Positions 10,386 to 22,989 of a stretch of DNA of 64,000 bases are shown here, piece after piece. The notes beneath the pieces are model-generated. The model was not told the DNA's origin. It searched no databases and was given only the letters and a program-made list of their open reading frames with translations. The stretch covers positions 130,266,703-130,330,702 of the forward strand of contig NC_085137.1 in the NCBI RefSeq assembly GCF_035046485.1, written 5' to 3'. How positions within the stretch are numbered: the stretch's first letter is position 1; each line of letters begins with the position of its first letter. The stretch is from Aedes albopictus (Eukaryota > Arthropoda > Insecta > Diptera > Culicidae). A program made the position numbers and the translations under genes.

Positions 10386-11264
10386 TTTAGCTTAAGTTTA
10401 CATACAAACATTTTTGAAAAAGTTTCATTCAAATCATGTTCAAAGATTCTTTGACTTATTGCCTTTTGAATGAGTTCGAGGGTTTTCAAATCGGACGCAA
10501 ATTGGCGGAGATATGGGCCTAAAAAATGACATGTTTTTTGAAGGGGTGACCCAAAACTTTTGATCGGAAGTGTACATCTCTTTTTCCGTAATAAATGCTC
10601 CGATTGAGCTGTAATTTTTACTGTAACTGGCTAACATCTAGTAATTCAAATGAACGTTTAGAAAGACTTTTTTAATTGATTTTTTTCTGACTGGAAAAAT
10701 ACAAATCTTCTATTTTTGGAAATTTTGTTCAAATTTAAGGAGATTGGTCGATATAATCACCAGTATCTCGAATCCCACTAATTTGATGCAAAAATTATGC
10801 TGAGATGATCGAAACATATTATATTCAGCTTTCTGTTTCTGCAAAAAGATTGGAAATTGGTTCACCGCAACGCAAGATATTTATATTTTAGTAAATTTCA
10901 AATTTTTTAAAACTGTAGAGCTCGATTTTCAGAAAAATCTCAAAAACTGCTCAACTTAAAATTTTTCGAAGCACGTTCTTCTATCAACGATTAAAATGTT
11001 TGATGCATAATAATGTGCTGATATCAACATAATTATGCATCAAACATTTTGGTCGTTGATAGAAGTTCACAACTTTCGGTTTACTTTATAAACCAGTGTT
11101 ATTAGCTTAATTAGGAAGATTTTTTCCACTTGAAAAGATTATCGAAGAAGATGCTTTTGATTAATTTCATCAAGATTTTCAGGCAGAAATGTTGTACTTG
11201 TCAATAACATCCCAAAAAAAATCTTAAACGAATCTTTATCATTTGTAGGTATATCCATTTGTAA
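10386..11264. other. AT-rich DNA with one hairpin, no gene
   Basis: The only structure is an imperfect inverted repeat at 10978-11065 with arms of about 33 bp (cttctatcaacga / tcgttgatagaag outward, atgcat inward) and a copy of the gtgacccaaaacttttgatc motif near 10545, related to the foldback element just upstream. Confidence 0.5.
10978..11065. repeat. Imperfect palindrome, ~33-bp arms
   Basis: cttctatcaacga..aaaatgtttgatgcat pairs with atgcatcaaacatttt..tcgttgatagaag around a loop of roughly 20 nt. It may be a small foldback transposon; no TSD was seen. Confidence 0.7.
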
Positions 11265-11457
11265 TTGCCAATGGACTCCAGCACTTAATGCTTCCTGTGA
11301 GCTTTTTCGCTCTTTGAAGGAAGCACGACACTTGACAACGGCCAGTGGCACGGCCGAACACTTTTCCTGACAGCTGCTGTGGGAATCGAACCCGCACTCC
11401 TCAGCACGATGCTACTAGGAACTTGGTGACACTAGACGCACGACCACGGAGCCGCAC
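11265..11457 (-). mobile_element. tRNA-derived SINE (non-Feilai)
   Basis: Read on the - strand, it begins with a tRNA-like head: gcggctccgtggtcgtgcg, then an A-box-like segment (tggtcgtgcgtctagtg) and a clear B box (gggttcgattccc, complement at 11381-11393). A non-tRNA body follows. The box order and spacing are those of an RNA polymerase III promoter. It is not an intact tRNA: the anticodon region is long and the acceptor end does not pair. Confidence 0.65.
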
Positions 11458-11894
11458 AAGATCTAACCAAATCGTCTCTCGTATCTGAAAGTCTAAATAA
11501 ATTCTTCAAGTATCCAGGCAGTATCTAAACATCTTATCACATATTTTCATTGGAATTTCTTCTAGAGAAAATTTTCTCAAGTCCGCATCAGAAAATCATC
11601 CTTGGATTTCGTAAGCATTTCCGCCAGATATTCAGTAACCAATTATTTCAAGTTTTACATATCATAAAATTTTCGAAAATTTCAGAGAGAACTTCTTATA
11701 TGATATTTTTTATGACTCAATGAATATTCTCAACAAACATGTTGCTTCCTTGTCCGTAGGAACTCTTAATTTCTTCGAATAACTTTCAAAAAAATTTCTA
11801 GGCTAAGCCCATATAATTGTGTTATTTTTACTCATGTTGCTTGGAGTAATCTGATAGGTGATTTTTGTTTTGTTTTTATTAACGTGTATTTTAA

Positions 11895-12771
11895 CCCTCT
11901 AATACCCAACCCCGCCTTTAGACGGGGTATAGTTTGAGCATTTTTGTAATTTTTGTTTCGTGGAAAATCAATTTTTTTATATTTTTGGCTAATATTTAGG
12001 ACTGTTCTGTATATCTCTAAATGGTTTTAGCGCATTTTAAAACGTATTTACACTTTTTAAAAATCACTGAAAAAATGAAGTTTCCTCACCTTTCAGAAGT
12101 CATTGCTTATTTTGTATTGATTCGCTACATTTAACATATTTTAAATTTTTCTCAGATCATTCTATCCTAGTTTAATAGTTTAAGGGAGTCGAATACACTC
12201 TAAAATTATTTTCCTTAAAATTACACGGAAAACAAAATTTCCCATGAAATAAATCTATATATATAAAAATGAGTTTGTAGCTTCTTTGAGGCAACAAAAC
12301 TCACGAACGGCCGAACCGATCAGCATGACCCTTGCACGTTTCGTTTCGTATTCATGCTGGCTGTGTTTATATGTATAAAAAGTTACGAAAATCAACTCAA
12401 AAAGTTGGAAAAATGATAAAGTACTGATTTTTTTGAGCTGGGAAGAAAATCAACACGATCGAAATCAAACCAATCTAGAGTGCGGTGCTATTTTGAGCTC
12501 AACAATTGTCAAACCACCACAAGACGGCAAGACAAAGTTTGCCGGGACAGCTAGTATAAAATAAAAATATTTCAACAATAATCATAAAAACTCAAAATGT
12601 TTCCGTCTCAAAAAATATAAAAGTGTGGGGATGTTCAAAAATAAAAATTAGAAAAATCAAAAACCGAAATTCACGAAATCGAGAATTACATCTTCCAAAA
12701 CATGTTTAAATCGATTTTAGATGACGAAAAATGATATTTAGATCAAAATCAAAAATTTGGGTATTAGAGGG
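11895..12771. mobile_element. TTAA-flanked (piggyBac-like) non-autonomous element
   Basis: TTAA at 11891-11894 and 12772-12775 flank perfect 15-bp terminal inverted repeats ccctctaatacccaa / ttgggtattagaggg. TTAA targets with CCC-type ends are the hallmark of the piggyBac superfamily. No transposase is present. It contains a Helitron-like insertion at 12254-12554, so without it the element is about 575 bp. Confidence 0.85.
12254..12554 (+). mobile_element. Non-autonomous Helitron-like element (301 bp)
   Basis: Begins tctatatatataaaaatgag after an A and ends ..ggacagctag before a T, the TC...CTAG form inserted between A and T that is known for Helitrons. A 6-bp hairpin (cggcaa 12525-12530, ttgccg 12539-12544) lies 10 nt before the 3' end, the usual terminator position. 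Terminal inverted repeats and TSDs are absent, as expected. No Rep/helicase is encoded. Confidence 0.75.
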
Positions 12772-12775
12772 TTAA

Positions 12776-14439
12776 CTTATAGCTAATTCTACACTTATCT
12801 GTTAGGTAAATTTAAATATATATTTTTTTATTTTTATTTTTTTTCTGGACATTCATAAATTCTTTCCCACAGTGAAAAAGATTTCTGTAATGGCGAGAGG
12901 AGACTTGCACGGCAGATTCATCATCGGGAAGGACAGTCACATCAAGCTAGGCAAAACGAGAAACTTTGTTATCCAATTTACAGCTCCGGGCAGTTCGAGG
13001 GCCATGAAGGTGACACTCCCCGGATGCAGCAGGGGCAGGGGCCAAACCTTGGCTCTACCTGCTGGGTGCTGCTGTCAACTGGACGGGAGGACGAGTTTGT
13101 CAAGTGGAAATGTGATTAAAACTAAACGACTTGTTCCGAGTGCCTTCCAGGGGGGGATTGTTGGAGTTGGAAACGATTTCAATATTTAGTTTAATAAGCT
13201 GTACGAATTGTTAGTGACTGCTGGAAGAATAATTTATCAGTTTTTTTTTGAGAAATAGTATGGCATAAATAATTCCTTGAGGGTGAATACTGAACAAACG
13301 AGAAAAGTTTACTTTCTCGGATTATCCACTTCTCTGTATCAATCTAGGAACGTGCTAATCACTGTTTGGTTTCGGAAACTACATCGGAGAGGCACAATTC
13401 GCACGAAATGCACACAGCAATCTATAAACATACATACGGACGGACAGCTTATGCATTCCATTCGAACGCACTGAACTGTACGTTATGTGCTTGACCCCCC
13501 CCCCCCCCACTTGAGAATCGCACATTCCCAGCCTCAGGCATTCTAACCCGAACAAAATTAGTACCAGCAGAGTATCTAAGCGTTACGGGAGATCATAAAA
13601 TCATAATAATTATACTTCATAGATTCATCTTAATAAGGTACAACTCTCCTGTTAGTACGGGATGATCTAACTAAAGGCTGAACATATCGATAATAAAGAC
13701 TAATGAAAATAGTCTTTTTTTTTCTAATTTTATTAAAAAAAAATCAATTCTTTGAATCACTGTATCATAACTATTATGTTAACATATGTTTTACCCATAA
13801 TTTCCTACTCGGGAACCCACGTCGACACGAAGCTTTCGAAATCCTTCTCGAAAAAAAAAAGATATGCGCAAACACATCGCTTCCATCCGACTGGCATCCG
13901 GTGCGGGCTTTCGTTCCGAATGCCTTTGTATATTCCGGGCTATAGCTCCCCAGTACCCTCGGGGCTGCGGAAAGGATCAAATCTTCAATTGCAATTTCAA
14001 TCAATAATGGCTAACGGATACGCTGCACAAACACACACCACAGGCGCCACTGACTGTGTGTTGTATGTATCCAATACCGGCTGAACAAATCTCGGGTTCA
14101 ACACGGAGAAGAACATCTCCAAATAAAAAAAACACACGTGATGTAGAGTCTACACTGTAGACATAGCATTGCCTCAGCTCGATACGCCTTCGTAGAAGAG
14201 GAAGCAGAGTACTACGGACTTGTACTAACAACAATTGAAGCGCACTCAAAGTGCGAAGAATGTATCATTGTTACAGCTTCAATGCACTTGCATAAGCATA
14301 TTTGTCGATGCACTTGAAACAAGCAACATTGTCTGACTGTATGTGGCTTCACAGGGTACATTGTCGTTAATAGCTTAAAGCCCAGAGACTGACAACCGTC
14401 GATTTGCTCGATGGGATGTAGACAATCAGAATTAAAAAT
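12776..14439. other. Unique DNA between transposons and satellite
   Basis: Apart from the doubtful frame at 12872-13189 I see no gene. Features are a poly-C run of 14 (13495-13508), a poly-T/poly-A stretch near 13713-13745 and an A run at 13851-13860. Confidence 0.5.
12872..13189 (+). CDS. Unrecognised open frame after a pyrimidine tract (doubtful)
   Basis: An open frame of about 105 codons begins after the acceptor-like tattctttcccacag-type sequence ending at 12872; the first ATG in frame is 12890. The region is noticeably less AT-rich than its flanks. The product is basic and glycine-rich with a CCC cluster near residues 68-70 and matches no family I know. No donor-like GTAAGT closes the exon. 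It may be a diverged exon, an untranslated exon or chance; I favour chance or UTR. Confidence 0.15.
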   Translation: MKKISVMARGDLHGRFIIGKDSHIKLGKTRNFVIQFTAPGSSRAMKVTLPGCSRGRGQTLALPAGCCCQLDGRTSLSSGNVIKTKRLVPSAFQGGIVGVGNDFNI

Positions 14440-16110
14440 TTCGATTCGATTTCGATTGGATTTCGATTGGATTTCGATTCGATTTCGATTCGATTTTGAT
14501 TCGATTTCGATTCGATTTCGATTCGATTTCGATTTCGATTCGATTCGATTTCGATTTCGATTCTATTTCGATTCGATTTCGATTCGATTTCGATTCGATT
14601 TCGATTCAAGTTCGAATCGATTTCGATTCAAGTTCGAATCGATTTCGATTCGATTTCGATTCGATTTCGATTCGATTTCGATTCGATTTCGATTCGATTT
14701 CGATTCGATTTCGATTCGATTTCGATTCGATTTCGATTCGATTTCGATTCGATTTCGATTCGATTTCGATTCGATTTCGATTCGATTTCGATTCGATTTC
14801 GATTCGATTTCGATTCGATTTCGATTCGATTTCGATTCGATTTCGATTCGATTTCGATTTGATTTCGATTCGATTTCGATTCCATTTCGATTCGATTTCG
14901 ATTCCATTTCGATTCGATTTCGATTCGATTTCGATTCTATTTCGATTCGATTTCGATTCGATTTCGATTCGATTTCGATTCGATTTCGATTCGATTTCGA
15001 TTCGATTTCGATTTGATTTCGATTCGATTTCGATTCGATTTCGATTCGATTTCGATTCGATTTCGATTCGATTTCGATTCGATTTCGATTCGATTTCGAT
15101 TCGATTTCGATTCGATTTCGATTCGATTTCGATTCGATTTCGATTCGATTTCGATTCGATTTCGATTCGATTTCGATTCTATTTCGATTCGATTTCGATT
15201 CGATTTCGATTCGATTTCGATTCCGATTCGATGTCGATTCGATTCGATTCGATTCGATTTCGATTCGATTTCGATTCGATTTCGATTCCGATTCGATGTC
15301 GATTCGATTCGATTCGATTTCGATTCGATTTCGATTCCGATTTCGATTCGATTTCGATTCGATTCGATTTCGATTCGATTTCGATTCGATTTCGATTTCG
15401 ATTCGATTTCGATTCGATTTCGATTCGATTTCGATTCGATTTCGATTCGATTTCGATTCGATTTCGATTCGATTTCGATTCGATTTCGATTCGATTTCGA
15501 TTCGATTTCGATTCGATTTCGATTCGATTTCGATTCGATTTCGATTCGATTTCGATTCGATTTCGATTCGATTTCGATTCGATTTCGATTCGATTTCGAT
15601 TCGATTTCGATTCGATTTCGATTCGATTTCGATTCGATTTCGATTCGATTTCGATTCGATTTCGATTCGATTTCGATTCGATTTCGATTCGATTTCGATT
15701 CGATTTCGATTCGATTTCGATTCGATTTCGATTCGATTTCGATTCGATTTCGATTCGATTTCGATTCGATTTCGATTCGATTTCGATTCGATTTCGATTC
15801 GATTTCGATTCGATTTCGATTCGATTTCGATTCGATTTCGATTCGATTTCGATTCGATTTCGATTCGATTTCGATTCGATTTCGATTCGATTTCGATTCG
15901 ATTTCGATTCGATTTCGATTCGATTTCGATTCGATTTCGATTCGATTTCGATTCGATTTCGATTCGATTTCGATTCGATTTCGATTCGATTTCGATTCGA
16001 TTTCGATTCGATTTCGATTCGATTTCGATTCGATTTCGATTCGATTTCGATTCGATTTCGATTCGATTTCGATACGATTTCGCTTCGATTTCGATTCGAT
16101 TTCGATTCGA
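14440..16110. repeat. 11-bp satellite block A (CGATTCGATTT)n
   Basis: About 150 near-identical units of CGATTCGATTT. Variant clusters occur at 14520-14640 and at 15219-15405, where gattccgattcgatgtcg plus short CGATT runs is duplicated. Each unit contains two CpG and two TCGA. Because 11 is not a multiple of 3, three units give a 33-bp cycle without stops in several frames, which explains the long spurious open frames. No transcription signal is visible. Confidence 0.98.
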
Positions 16111-18242
16111 TCCAAATCCAATTCAAATCCAATCCAAATCCAATCCAACTCCAATTCAAATCCAATCCAAATCCAATCCAAATCCAATCCAAATCCAATC
16201 CAAATCCAATCCAATCCAAATCCAATCCAAATCCAATCCAAATCCAATCCAAATCCAATCCAAATCCAATCCAAATCCAATCCAAATCCAATCCAAATCC
16301 AATCCAAATCCAATCCACATCCACTCCAAATCCAATCCAAATCCAATCCAAATCTAATCCAAATCCAATCCAAATCCAATCCAAATCCAATCCAAATCTA
16401 ATCCAAATCCAATCCAAATCCAATCCAAATCCAATCCAAATCCAATCCAAATCCAATCCAAATCCAATCCAAATCCAATCCAAATCCAATCCAAATCCAA
16501 TCCAAATCCAATCCAAATCCAATCCAAATCCAATCCAAATCCAATCCAAATCCAATCCAAATCCAATCCAAATCCAATCCAAATCCAATCCAAATCCAAT
16601 CCAAATCCAATCCAAATCCAATCCAAATCCAATCCAAATCCAATCCAAATCCAATCCAAATCCAATCCAAATCCAATCCAAATCCAATCCAAATCCAATC
16701 CAAATCCAATCCAAATCCAATCCAAATCCAATCCAAATCCAATCCAAATCCAATCCAAATCCAATCCAAATCCAATCCAAATCCAATCCAAATCCAATCC
16801 AAATCCAATCCAAATCCAATCCAAATCCAATCCAAATCCAATCCAAATCCAATCCAAATCCAATCCAAATCCAATCCAAATCCAATCCAAATCCAATCCA
16901 AATCCAATCCAAATCCAATCCAAATCCAATCCAAATCCAATCCAAATCCAATCCAAATCCAATCCAAATCCAATCCAAATCCAATCCAAATCCAATCCAA
17001 ATCCAATCCAAATCCAATCCAAATCCAATCCAAATCCAATCCAAATCCAATCCAAATCCAATCCAAATCCAATCCAAATCCAATCCAAATCCAATCCAAC
17101 TCCAATTCAAATCCAATCCAAATCCAATCCAAATCCAATCCAAATCCAATCCAAATCCAATCCAAATCCAATCCAAATCCAATCCAAATCCAATCCAAAT
17201 CCAATCCAAATCCAATTCAAATCCAATCCAATCCAAATCCAATCCAATCCAAATCCAATCCAAATCCAATCCAAATCCAATCCAAATCCAATCCAATCCA
17301 AATCCAATCCAATCCAAATCCAATCCAAATCCAATCCAAATCCAATCCAAATCCAATCCAAATCCAATCCAAATCCAATCCAACTCCAATCCAACTCCAA
17401 TTCAAATCCAATCCAACTCCAATCCAACTCCAATTCAAATCCAATCCAAATCCAATCCAAATCCAATCCAAATCCAATCCAAATCCAATCCAAATCCAAT
17501 CCAAATCCAATCCAAATCCAATCCAAATCCAATCCAACTCCAATCCAACTCCAATTCAAATCCAATCCAACTCCAATCCAACTCCAATTCAAATCCAATC
17601 CAAATCCAATCCAAATCCAATCCAAATCCAATCCAAATCCAATCCAAATCCAATTCAAATCCAATCCAATCCAAATCCAATCCAATCCAAATCCAATCCA
17701 AATCCAATCCAAATCCAATCCAAATCCAATCCAAATCCAATCCAAATCCAATCCAAATCCAATCCAACTCCAATCCAACTCCAATTCAAATCCAATCCAA
17801 ATCCAATCCAAATCCAATCCAAATCCAATCCAAATCCAATCCAAATCCAATCCAAATCCAATCCAAATCCAATCCAAAACCAATCCAAATCCAATCCAAA
17901 TCCAATCCAAATCCAATCCAAATCCAATCCAAATCCAATCCAAATCCAATCCAAATCCAATCCAAATCCAATCCAAATCCAATCCAAATCCAATCCAAAT
18001 CCAATCCAAAACCAATCCAAATCCAATCCAAATCCAATCCAAATCCAATCCAAATCCAATCCAAATCCAATCCAAATCCAATCCAAATCCAATCCAACTC
18101 CAATTCAAATCCAATCCAAATCCAATCCAAATCCAATCCAAATCCAATCCAAATCCAATCCAAATCCAATCCAAATCCAATCCAAATCCAATCCAAATCC
18201 AATCCAAATCCAATCCAAATCCAATCTAATTTAAATCCAAAT
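16111..18242. repeat. 11-bp satellite block B (AAATCCAATCC)n
   Basis: About 190 units of AAATCCAATCC. Its reverse complement, GGATTGGATTT, differs from the block A unit at 2 of 11 positions (C to G), so B is a diverged, inverted relative of A. From 17095 on, variants (aactccaatt, aattcaaatccaatccaatcc) form larger repeating patterns, for example the same cluster near 17215 and 17654. No gene. Confidence 0.98.
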
Positions 18243-19338
18243 CTTAGCTTTTGTGTGCCGTTGAGAACTCCTGATGCAAATCCCATTCCGAGAAATGTAA
18301 TCCTTAGAACAATAACTAAAACCACAAAGACAAACAATACACTTCAATCTATGCATAAACTTTCAAATTTGCGGTTAGACTCGTAGCACGACAATGCATG
18401 GATTAAAATTTGTAGCCGGCAGGCAAAAATGAACTAAAATTGCTGAGCGAGTGCTTTGACAGCACGACAAATAGTGCGCTTTCGTTGGAGTAGACAGGAT
18501 ATAGTCTGCCAAATCGTTCCCGGAACCATAGACAGACAGTCCCGGGATTGCATAACAAATGACAACCCACACACGCACTGCACCGAGCGCACTACGGCAG
18601 AAGCACCACGTTGGACGGCCATAAAATCAACCCTCAATTACCCCGAGCTTACGCAATGGAGCAAAAAGCACACATACCTACACAAACACAGACAAAAGAG
18701 CAATTAACTCCCACGCAACCGGCCGGCGGGCGCGGCGGGTGCCACCGGGTTTTGTGCTGGAAAACTTTTCGCCGATAATGTCCACCAAACTATGAAAGTG
18801 TAGTTCTTACGGCTTATCGCTTCTGCTGGGGGATTCAACTTGGGATGGCATAACGTTTTAGCTGGGAGAGCATTTGCAAAAAAGGGGGTGCCGATTGTGA
18901 GTAATTCAACTTACGGCCCTGGTGTGACTTTTCTTGTGACTTAAACGAAGGTATTAAATAAATATCGAGTGATGGCGAAATAGGGAGGAATGTTGGTGCA
19001 CATACTCACACACATACATACACACAGACAGACATTTTTCGCAGCTACAAATAAGATCTAATTTAATTACTATGGTATGTAATCTAAGGGTTTCGAACAC
19101 CTGCGAAAAGTATGAAACAATTGTTGAAAAAGTATATGTTCGCACACACATACATACAAACATACACACACACAGACAGACAGACAATTACCACAGCCGA
19201 TTAGCAATGCCTGGGTATCCAAATTCAGTGTATTTAAGGTTTTTAAATGATTCTAGATTTTAGAGAAATTCAAAAATTAGAAAACCGTTGCCAAATATTG
19301 GAGATTCTTCTATTTACTGAGGGGTAGATAATTCAGTT
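18243..19338. other. Unique DNA with CA-type microsatellites
   Basis: Imperfect (CACA/CATA/CAGA) runs at about 18998-19034 and 19143-19188. A GC-rich patch at 18717-18765 has no frame. No gene seen. Confidence 0.5.
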
Positions 19339-19351
19339 TTCAATACAACAT

Positions 19352-19626
19352 CTTCTTCTTCTTCTTCTTTCTGGCTCTACGTCCCCACTGGGACTTGGCC
19401 TGCCTCGCTTCAACTTAGTGTTCTTTGAGCATTTCCACAGTTATTAATTGAAGGGCTTCCTTTGCCTGCCATTGCATAATTTTGTATATTGTGAGGCAAG
19501 TACAATGATACACTATGCCCAGGGAGTCGAGAAAATTTTCCCGATCGGAACGGGAATCGAACCCGCCGTCTCCGGATTGGCGATCCTTAGCCTTAACCAC
19601 TAGGCTAACTGGAGACCCATACAATA
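19352..19626 (-). mobile_element. Feilai-type tRNA-derived SINE, copy 1
   Basis: On the - strand the head reads ggtctccagttagcctagtgg (A box within it) and cgggttcgattcccg (B box; complement at 19551-19565), then the family body, ending in a (GAA)n tail seen as (TTC)n at 19352-19370. A perfect 13-bp duplication ttcaatacaacat flanks it (19339-19351, 19627-19639), proving insertion by target-primed retrotransposition. The family is known from Aedes and is mobilised by LINE enzymes. Recognition is from memory of the head sequence. Confidence 0.88.
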
Positions 19627-19639
19627 TTCAATACAACAT

Positions 19640-20000
19640 ATTTAGCTCAAATTGAAAACTACCTTGTGAAATTCTTATGAGAATTTTCAATAACATCCTG
19701 ATGGAATCCCACAATTTATCAATTTTCCAGCTATTCACCAGAGCATTACAGAGCCTATCATCCTTCCCACAATCCTAGACCAAAAGTTTTCCACAAGTTC
19801 GAGTATCCATGGCATCCGAGATCTTGCCGTCATTGTTGTCAGCAGCAGCAGCCACATCAACCACGACCCAAGCACACAGTCAGTGGCAAGGACTCTAGAC
19901 TAGAGCGCTGAAGCACGCAAATCTGGGACAATCTGGGAGCTAGCAGCGCCGCAATCCAGCCCAGCTGGCTTTTTTGGCGCTAGCAACCCTGCTGGGAGCA
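19640..20000. other. Unique DNA before gap, no gene
   Basis: Contains a short (CAG)n at about 19840-19853. Nothing else is recognisable. Confidence 0.5.
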
Positions 20001-20500
20001 NNNNNNNNNNNNNNNNNNNNNNNNNNNNNNNNNNNNNNNNNNNNNNNNNNNNNNNNNNNNNNNNNNNNNNNNNNNNNNNNNNNNNNNNNNNNNNNNNNNN
20101 NNNNNNNNNNNNNNNNNNNNNNNNNNNNNNNNNNNNNNNNNNNNNNNNNNNNNNNNNNNNNNNNNNNNNNNNNNNNNNNNNNNNNNNNNNNNNNNNNNNN
20201 NNNNNNNNNNNNNNNNNNNNNNNNNNNNNNNNNNNNNNNNNNNNNNNNNNNNNNNNNNNNNNNNNNNNNNNNNNNNNNNNNNNNNNNNNNNNNNNNNNNN
20301 NNNNNNNNNNNNNNNNNNNNNNNNNNNNNNNNNNNNNNNNNNNNNNNNNNNNNNNNNNNNNNNNNNNNNNNNNNNNNNNNNNNNNNNNNNNNNNNNNNNN
20401 NNNNNNNNNNNNNNNNNNNNNNNNNNNNNNNNNNNNNNNNNNNNNNNNNNNNNNNNNNNNNNNNNNNNNNNNNNNNNNNNNNNNNNNNNNNNNNNNNNNN
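20001..20500. other. Assembly gap (500 N)
   Basis: 500 N, same fixed size as the other gaps; it directly abuts the diverged repeat field. Confidence 0.99.
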
Positions 20501-21956
20501 GGGATTCATAATATGTCTCACTTTGAATTCGGAAGAATTCTTTTTTGGTATTCCGAAAAAATAAAATAAAAAAAACTTGGTCTATATAATATTTTTCACT
20601 TTGAGTTTTGAAGATTTATTTTTCGGTTTTCCAATAAATTCTTCTGTAAAATCTTATAGAAATCTCTTTCTCAGAATTTAGAAAGAAAATTCGCTAACAA
20701 TTTGGAAAAAAAATTCTGGAATTTAAAATATCTCTCTTTGGAATTCAGCTGAATTCTCTCTCGGAACTCATAAAATCCTTATCTCGAAATTTGATAAAGT
20801 TTTCTATCTGAATTCGGAAGAATCTTTTTTCAAAATTAAAAGAGAATTCCTTTTGATATTTGAAAATGTTTCACTTATTCAGTTATAAATTCTTCCGAAA
20901 TTTAGAAAATTTCTCTCTCCAAATTGAAAGCATACTGTAGCAGAATTTAGATAATTTCTTTTCTAAAATTCGAGTTTAAGAAGACCTCTGACAATTTTTT
21001 CTCGAAATTCGGAATATCACAAATTTGATTTATCAGAGTTCAATACAAATTTCTCTTGTGATTTGAAAGAATTCTTTCTGAAAATTCGAAATTTGCAGGC
21101 AAATATTCTCGAAGTTCGGGAGATTTCCCTTTTTTATATTTCAGAATATTTTCTTCTGGATTTTAAACAAATTCCCTCTCAAAAATCTAAAACATTTTCT
21201 CAGTGAATAAAAAAGACCTCTTCTCGGAGTACGGAAGAATTCTCTTTCTTTGTATTTGGAAGATTGCTTCCTCGAAATTTTTTGAGAAATAATTTTCGTT
21301 CGAAAGAATGCTCTTTTAAGATTCATAAACAACCCCATTCAAGAATCCGAAGAAGTTTCTCCTGGAATTCAGAACAATTTCTTCTCAAAATTCAAAAGAA
21401 TTCTCTCGGAGCGCGAAGTATTTTCGCTTGAGGAATTCTACGGAGTTCCCATTCGGAATTCATAACAATTCTCCCTTAGATTTCAGAATATCTTCTCTCT
21501 TGGAATTCAGAAGATTCCTCTTTTGGAATTCAGAAGAATTTCCAATAGCGATCCGGATTAATTATCTCTCGTTATTCAGAAAATTTCTATCGTGAAATAA
21601 ATTCTTTTTAGAATTTATAGATTTTAGAATTTCTCTCTACATTAAAAAGATTTTCTAGTAGAATTTAGATATTTTTTTTTCTGAAACTCGGAAAATACAT
21701 ATTTCAAGTTTAGAAGAGACATTCTCTTTCGTGATCCAGAATATCCTTTCTCGTGTAATTCAGAAGAATTGAATTCTTTTTCGAAATTCGGAAGATTTTC
21801 TTTGGGCAGCTAAAAGAATCTTTCTCTTGGAATCCATAGATTTCTCTCTCGAAATTCGTAAGAATTTCCTATTTTAGTTTAGATTGATTTTCTTTCGTAA
21901 TTTGGTAAAATTCCCGCTTGAAATTTCTAAGAATTATCTCCTAATCAGTGAATCAA

Positions 21957-22380
21957 AATTCAACCATCGCGCAACAATAACGACAATGTCGCAACCTGAA
22001 TTTGTTGCGACATTCTACCCAATGCGACATAGGTTTGTCCAAACTTGAACAGAATAGGACAAAGATCGTGCACCACGAGTTTAGAGATTTTTAAACATTC
22101 CATTGTGATTCTCGATCGGTAACTTCGAGTCGGTAAACACTGCAACGCTACTGAATATGTATCATCAAAAAGTTTCAATTTTGGGTTAGTAATAATTGAT
22201 TATTCACGAGTTCAAAAGTACGCAACAAATTCAGCTTCCGTTTTGTCTGCAACAAAAATTTTCGAGATCATGTCATGATCTGTTACCAGTAGAGATAAAG
22301 AGTAATCGCCGCGTCTTCTTTGTTGCTTGTTTTGTACCTCTTTTGTCTGACAATTCTCTTCACTGCTCTCAATTCGCTAT
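21957..22380. other. Non-repeat insert within the GAATTC field
   Basis: This segment breaks the repeat pattern and contains partly inverted words (gcaacctgaatttgttgcgac near 21992; cgcaacaaattcagcttccg near 22220), suggesting a decayed TIR transposon. It is absent from the homologous second pass, consistent with insertion. Confidence 0.4.
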
Positions 22381-22593
22381 ATTTTTACTATTGAAATCCG
22401 GAAGATTTCTCTATTTGAGCTAAGAAAACATGTTTTTCTAAATTCCTAAGAATTCCCTCTTGAAATTCAGAAAGTTTTTCTTTTTTTCTAGTTCGGAAAT
22501 TCGTTTATAAATTAGTTCTAGGGATTCAGAATATCTTTTCTGTTGGATTCCAGAAGTATTCTATTCTGGAAATCAGGAGAGTTTCTTCTTGGA

Positions 22594-22989
22594 GTTTGGA
22601 AGAATTCGCTCTCGGAATCCGGAAAATTTTCCCTCTTGTCTGCCTCGGACTACAGAAGAACGTCTCTCGTTATTTGGAAGAACTTCCTGTCAGAATTTAG
22701 TAAAATTTCCTTTATATAAATAAAAAAAAATCTGTCGGGATTCATAAAACGTTTCACTTTGAATTCGAAAGAATTTTTTTTTTTTGGTTTGGTTTGGAAG
22801 AATTCGCTCTCGGAATCCGGAAAATTTTCCCTCTTGTCTGCCTCGGACTACAGAAGAACGTCTCTCGTTATTTGGAAGAACTTCGTGTCAGAATTTAGTA
22901 AAATTTCCTTTATATAAATAAAAAAAAATCTGTCGGGATTCATAAAACGTTTCACTTTGAATTCGAAAGAATTTTTTTTTTTGGTTTGC
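22594..22989 (+). repeat. Recent tandem duplication, 198-bp period
   Basis: 22594-22791 and 22792-22989 are nearly identical (one difference seen: cttcctgtcag versus cttcgtgtcag). This is much younger than the surrounding degenerate repeats. Confidence 0.9.

Noticed and set aside
14496..18386. A continuous open frame of 1296 codons, with similar long frames on both strands
   Set aside because: It is produced by the 11-bp satellite, whose 33-bp cycle lacks stops in several frames. The product is monotonous ([19 protein letters not shown]) and open on both strands.
19551..19620. A tRNA gene (A and B boxes present)
   Set aside because: The tRNA-like head belongs to a SINE with a body, tail and 13-bp target duplication; the cloverleaf is not complete. 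The same applies to 38630-38690 and 11380-11457.
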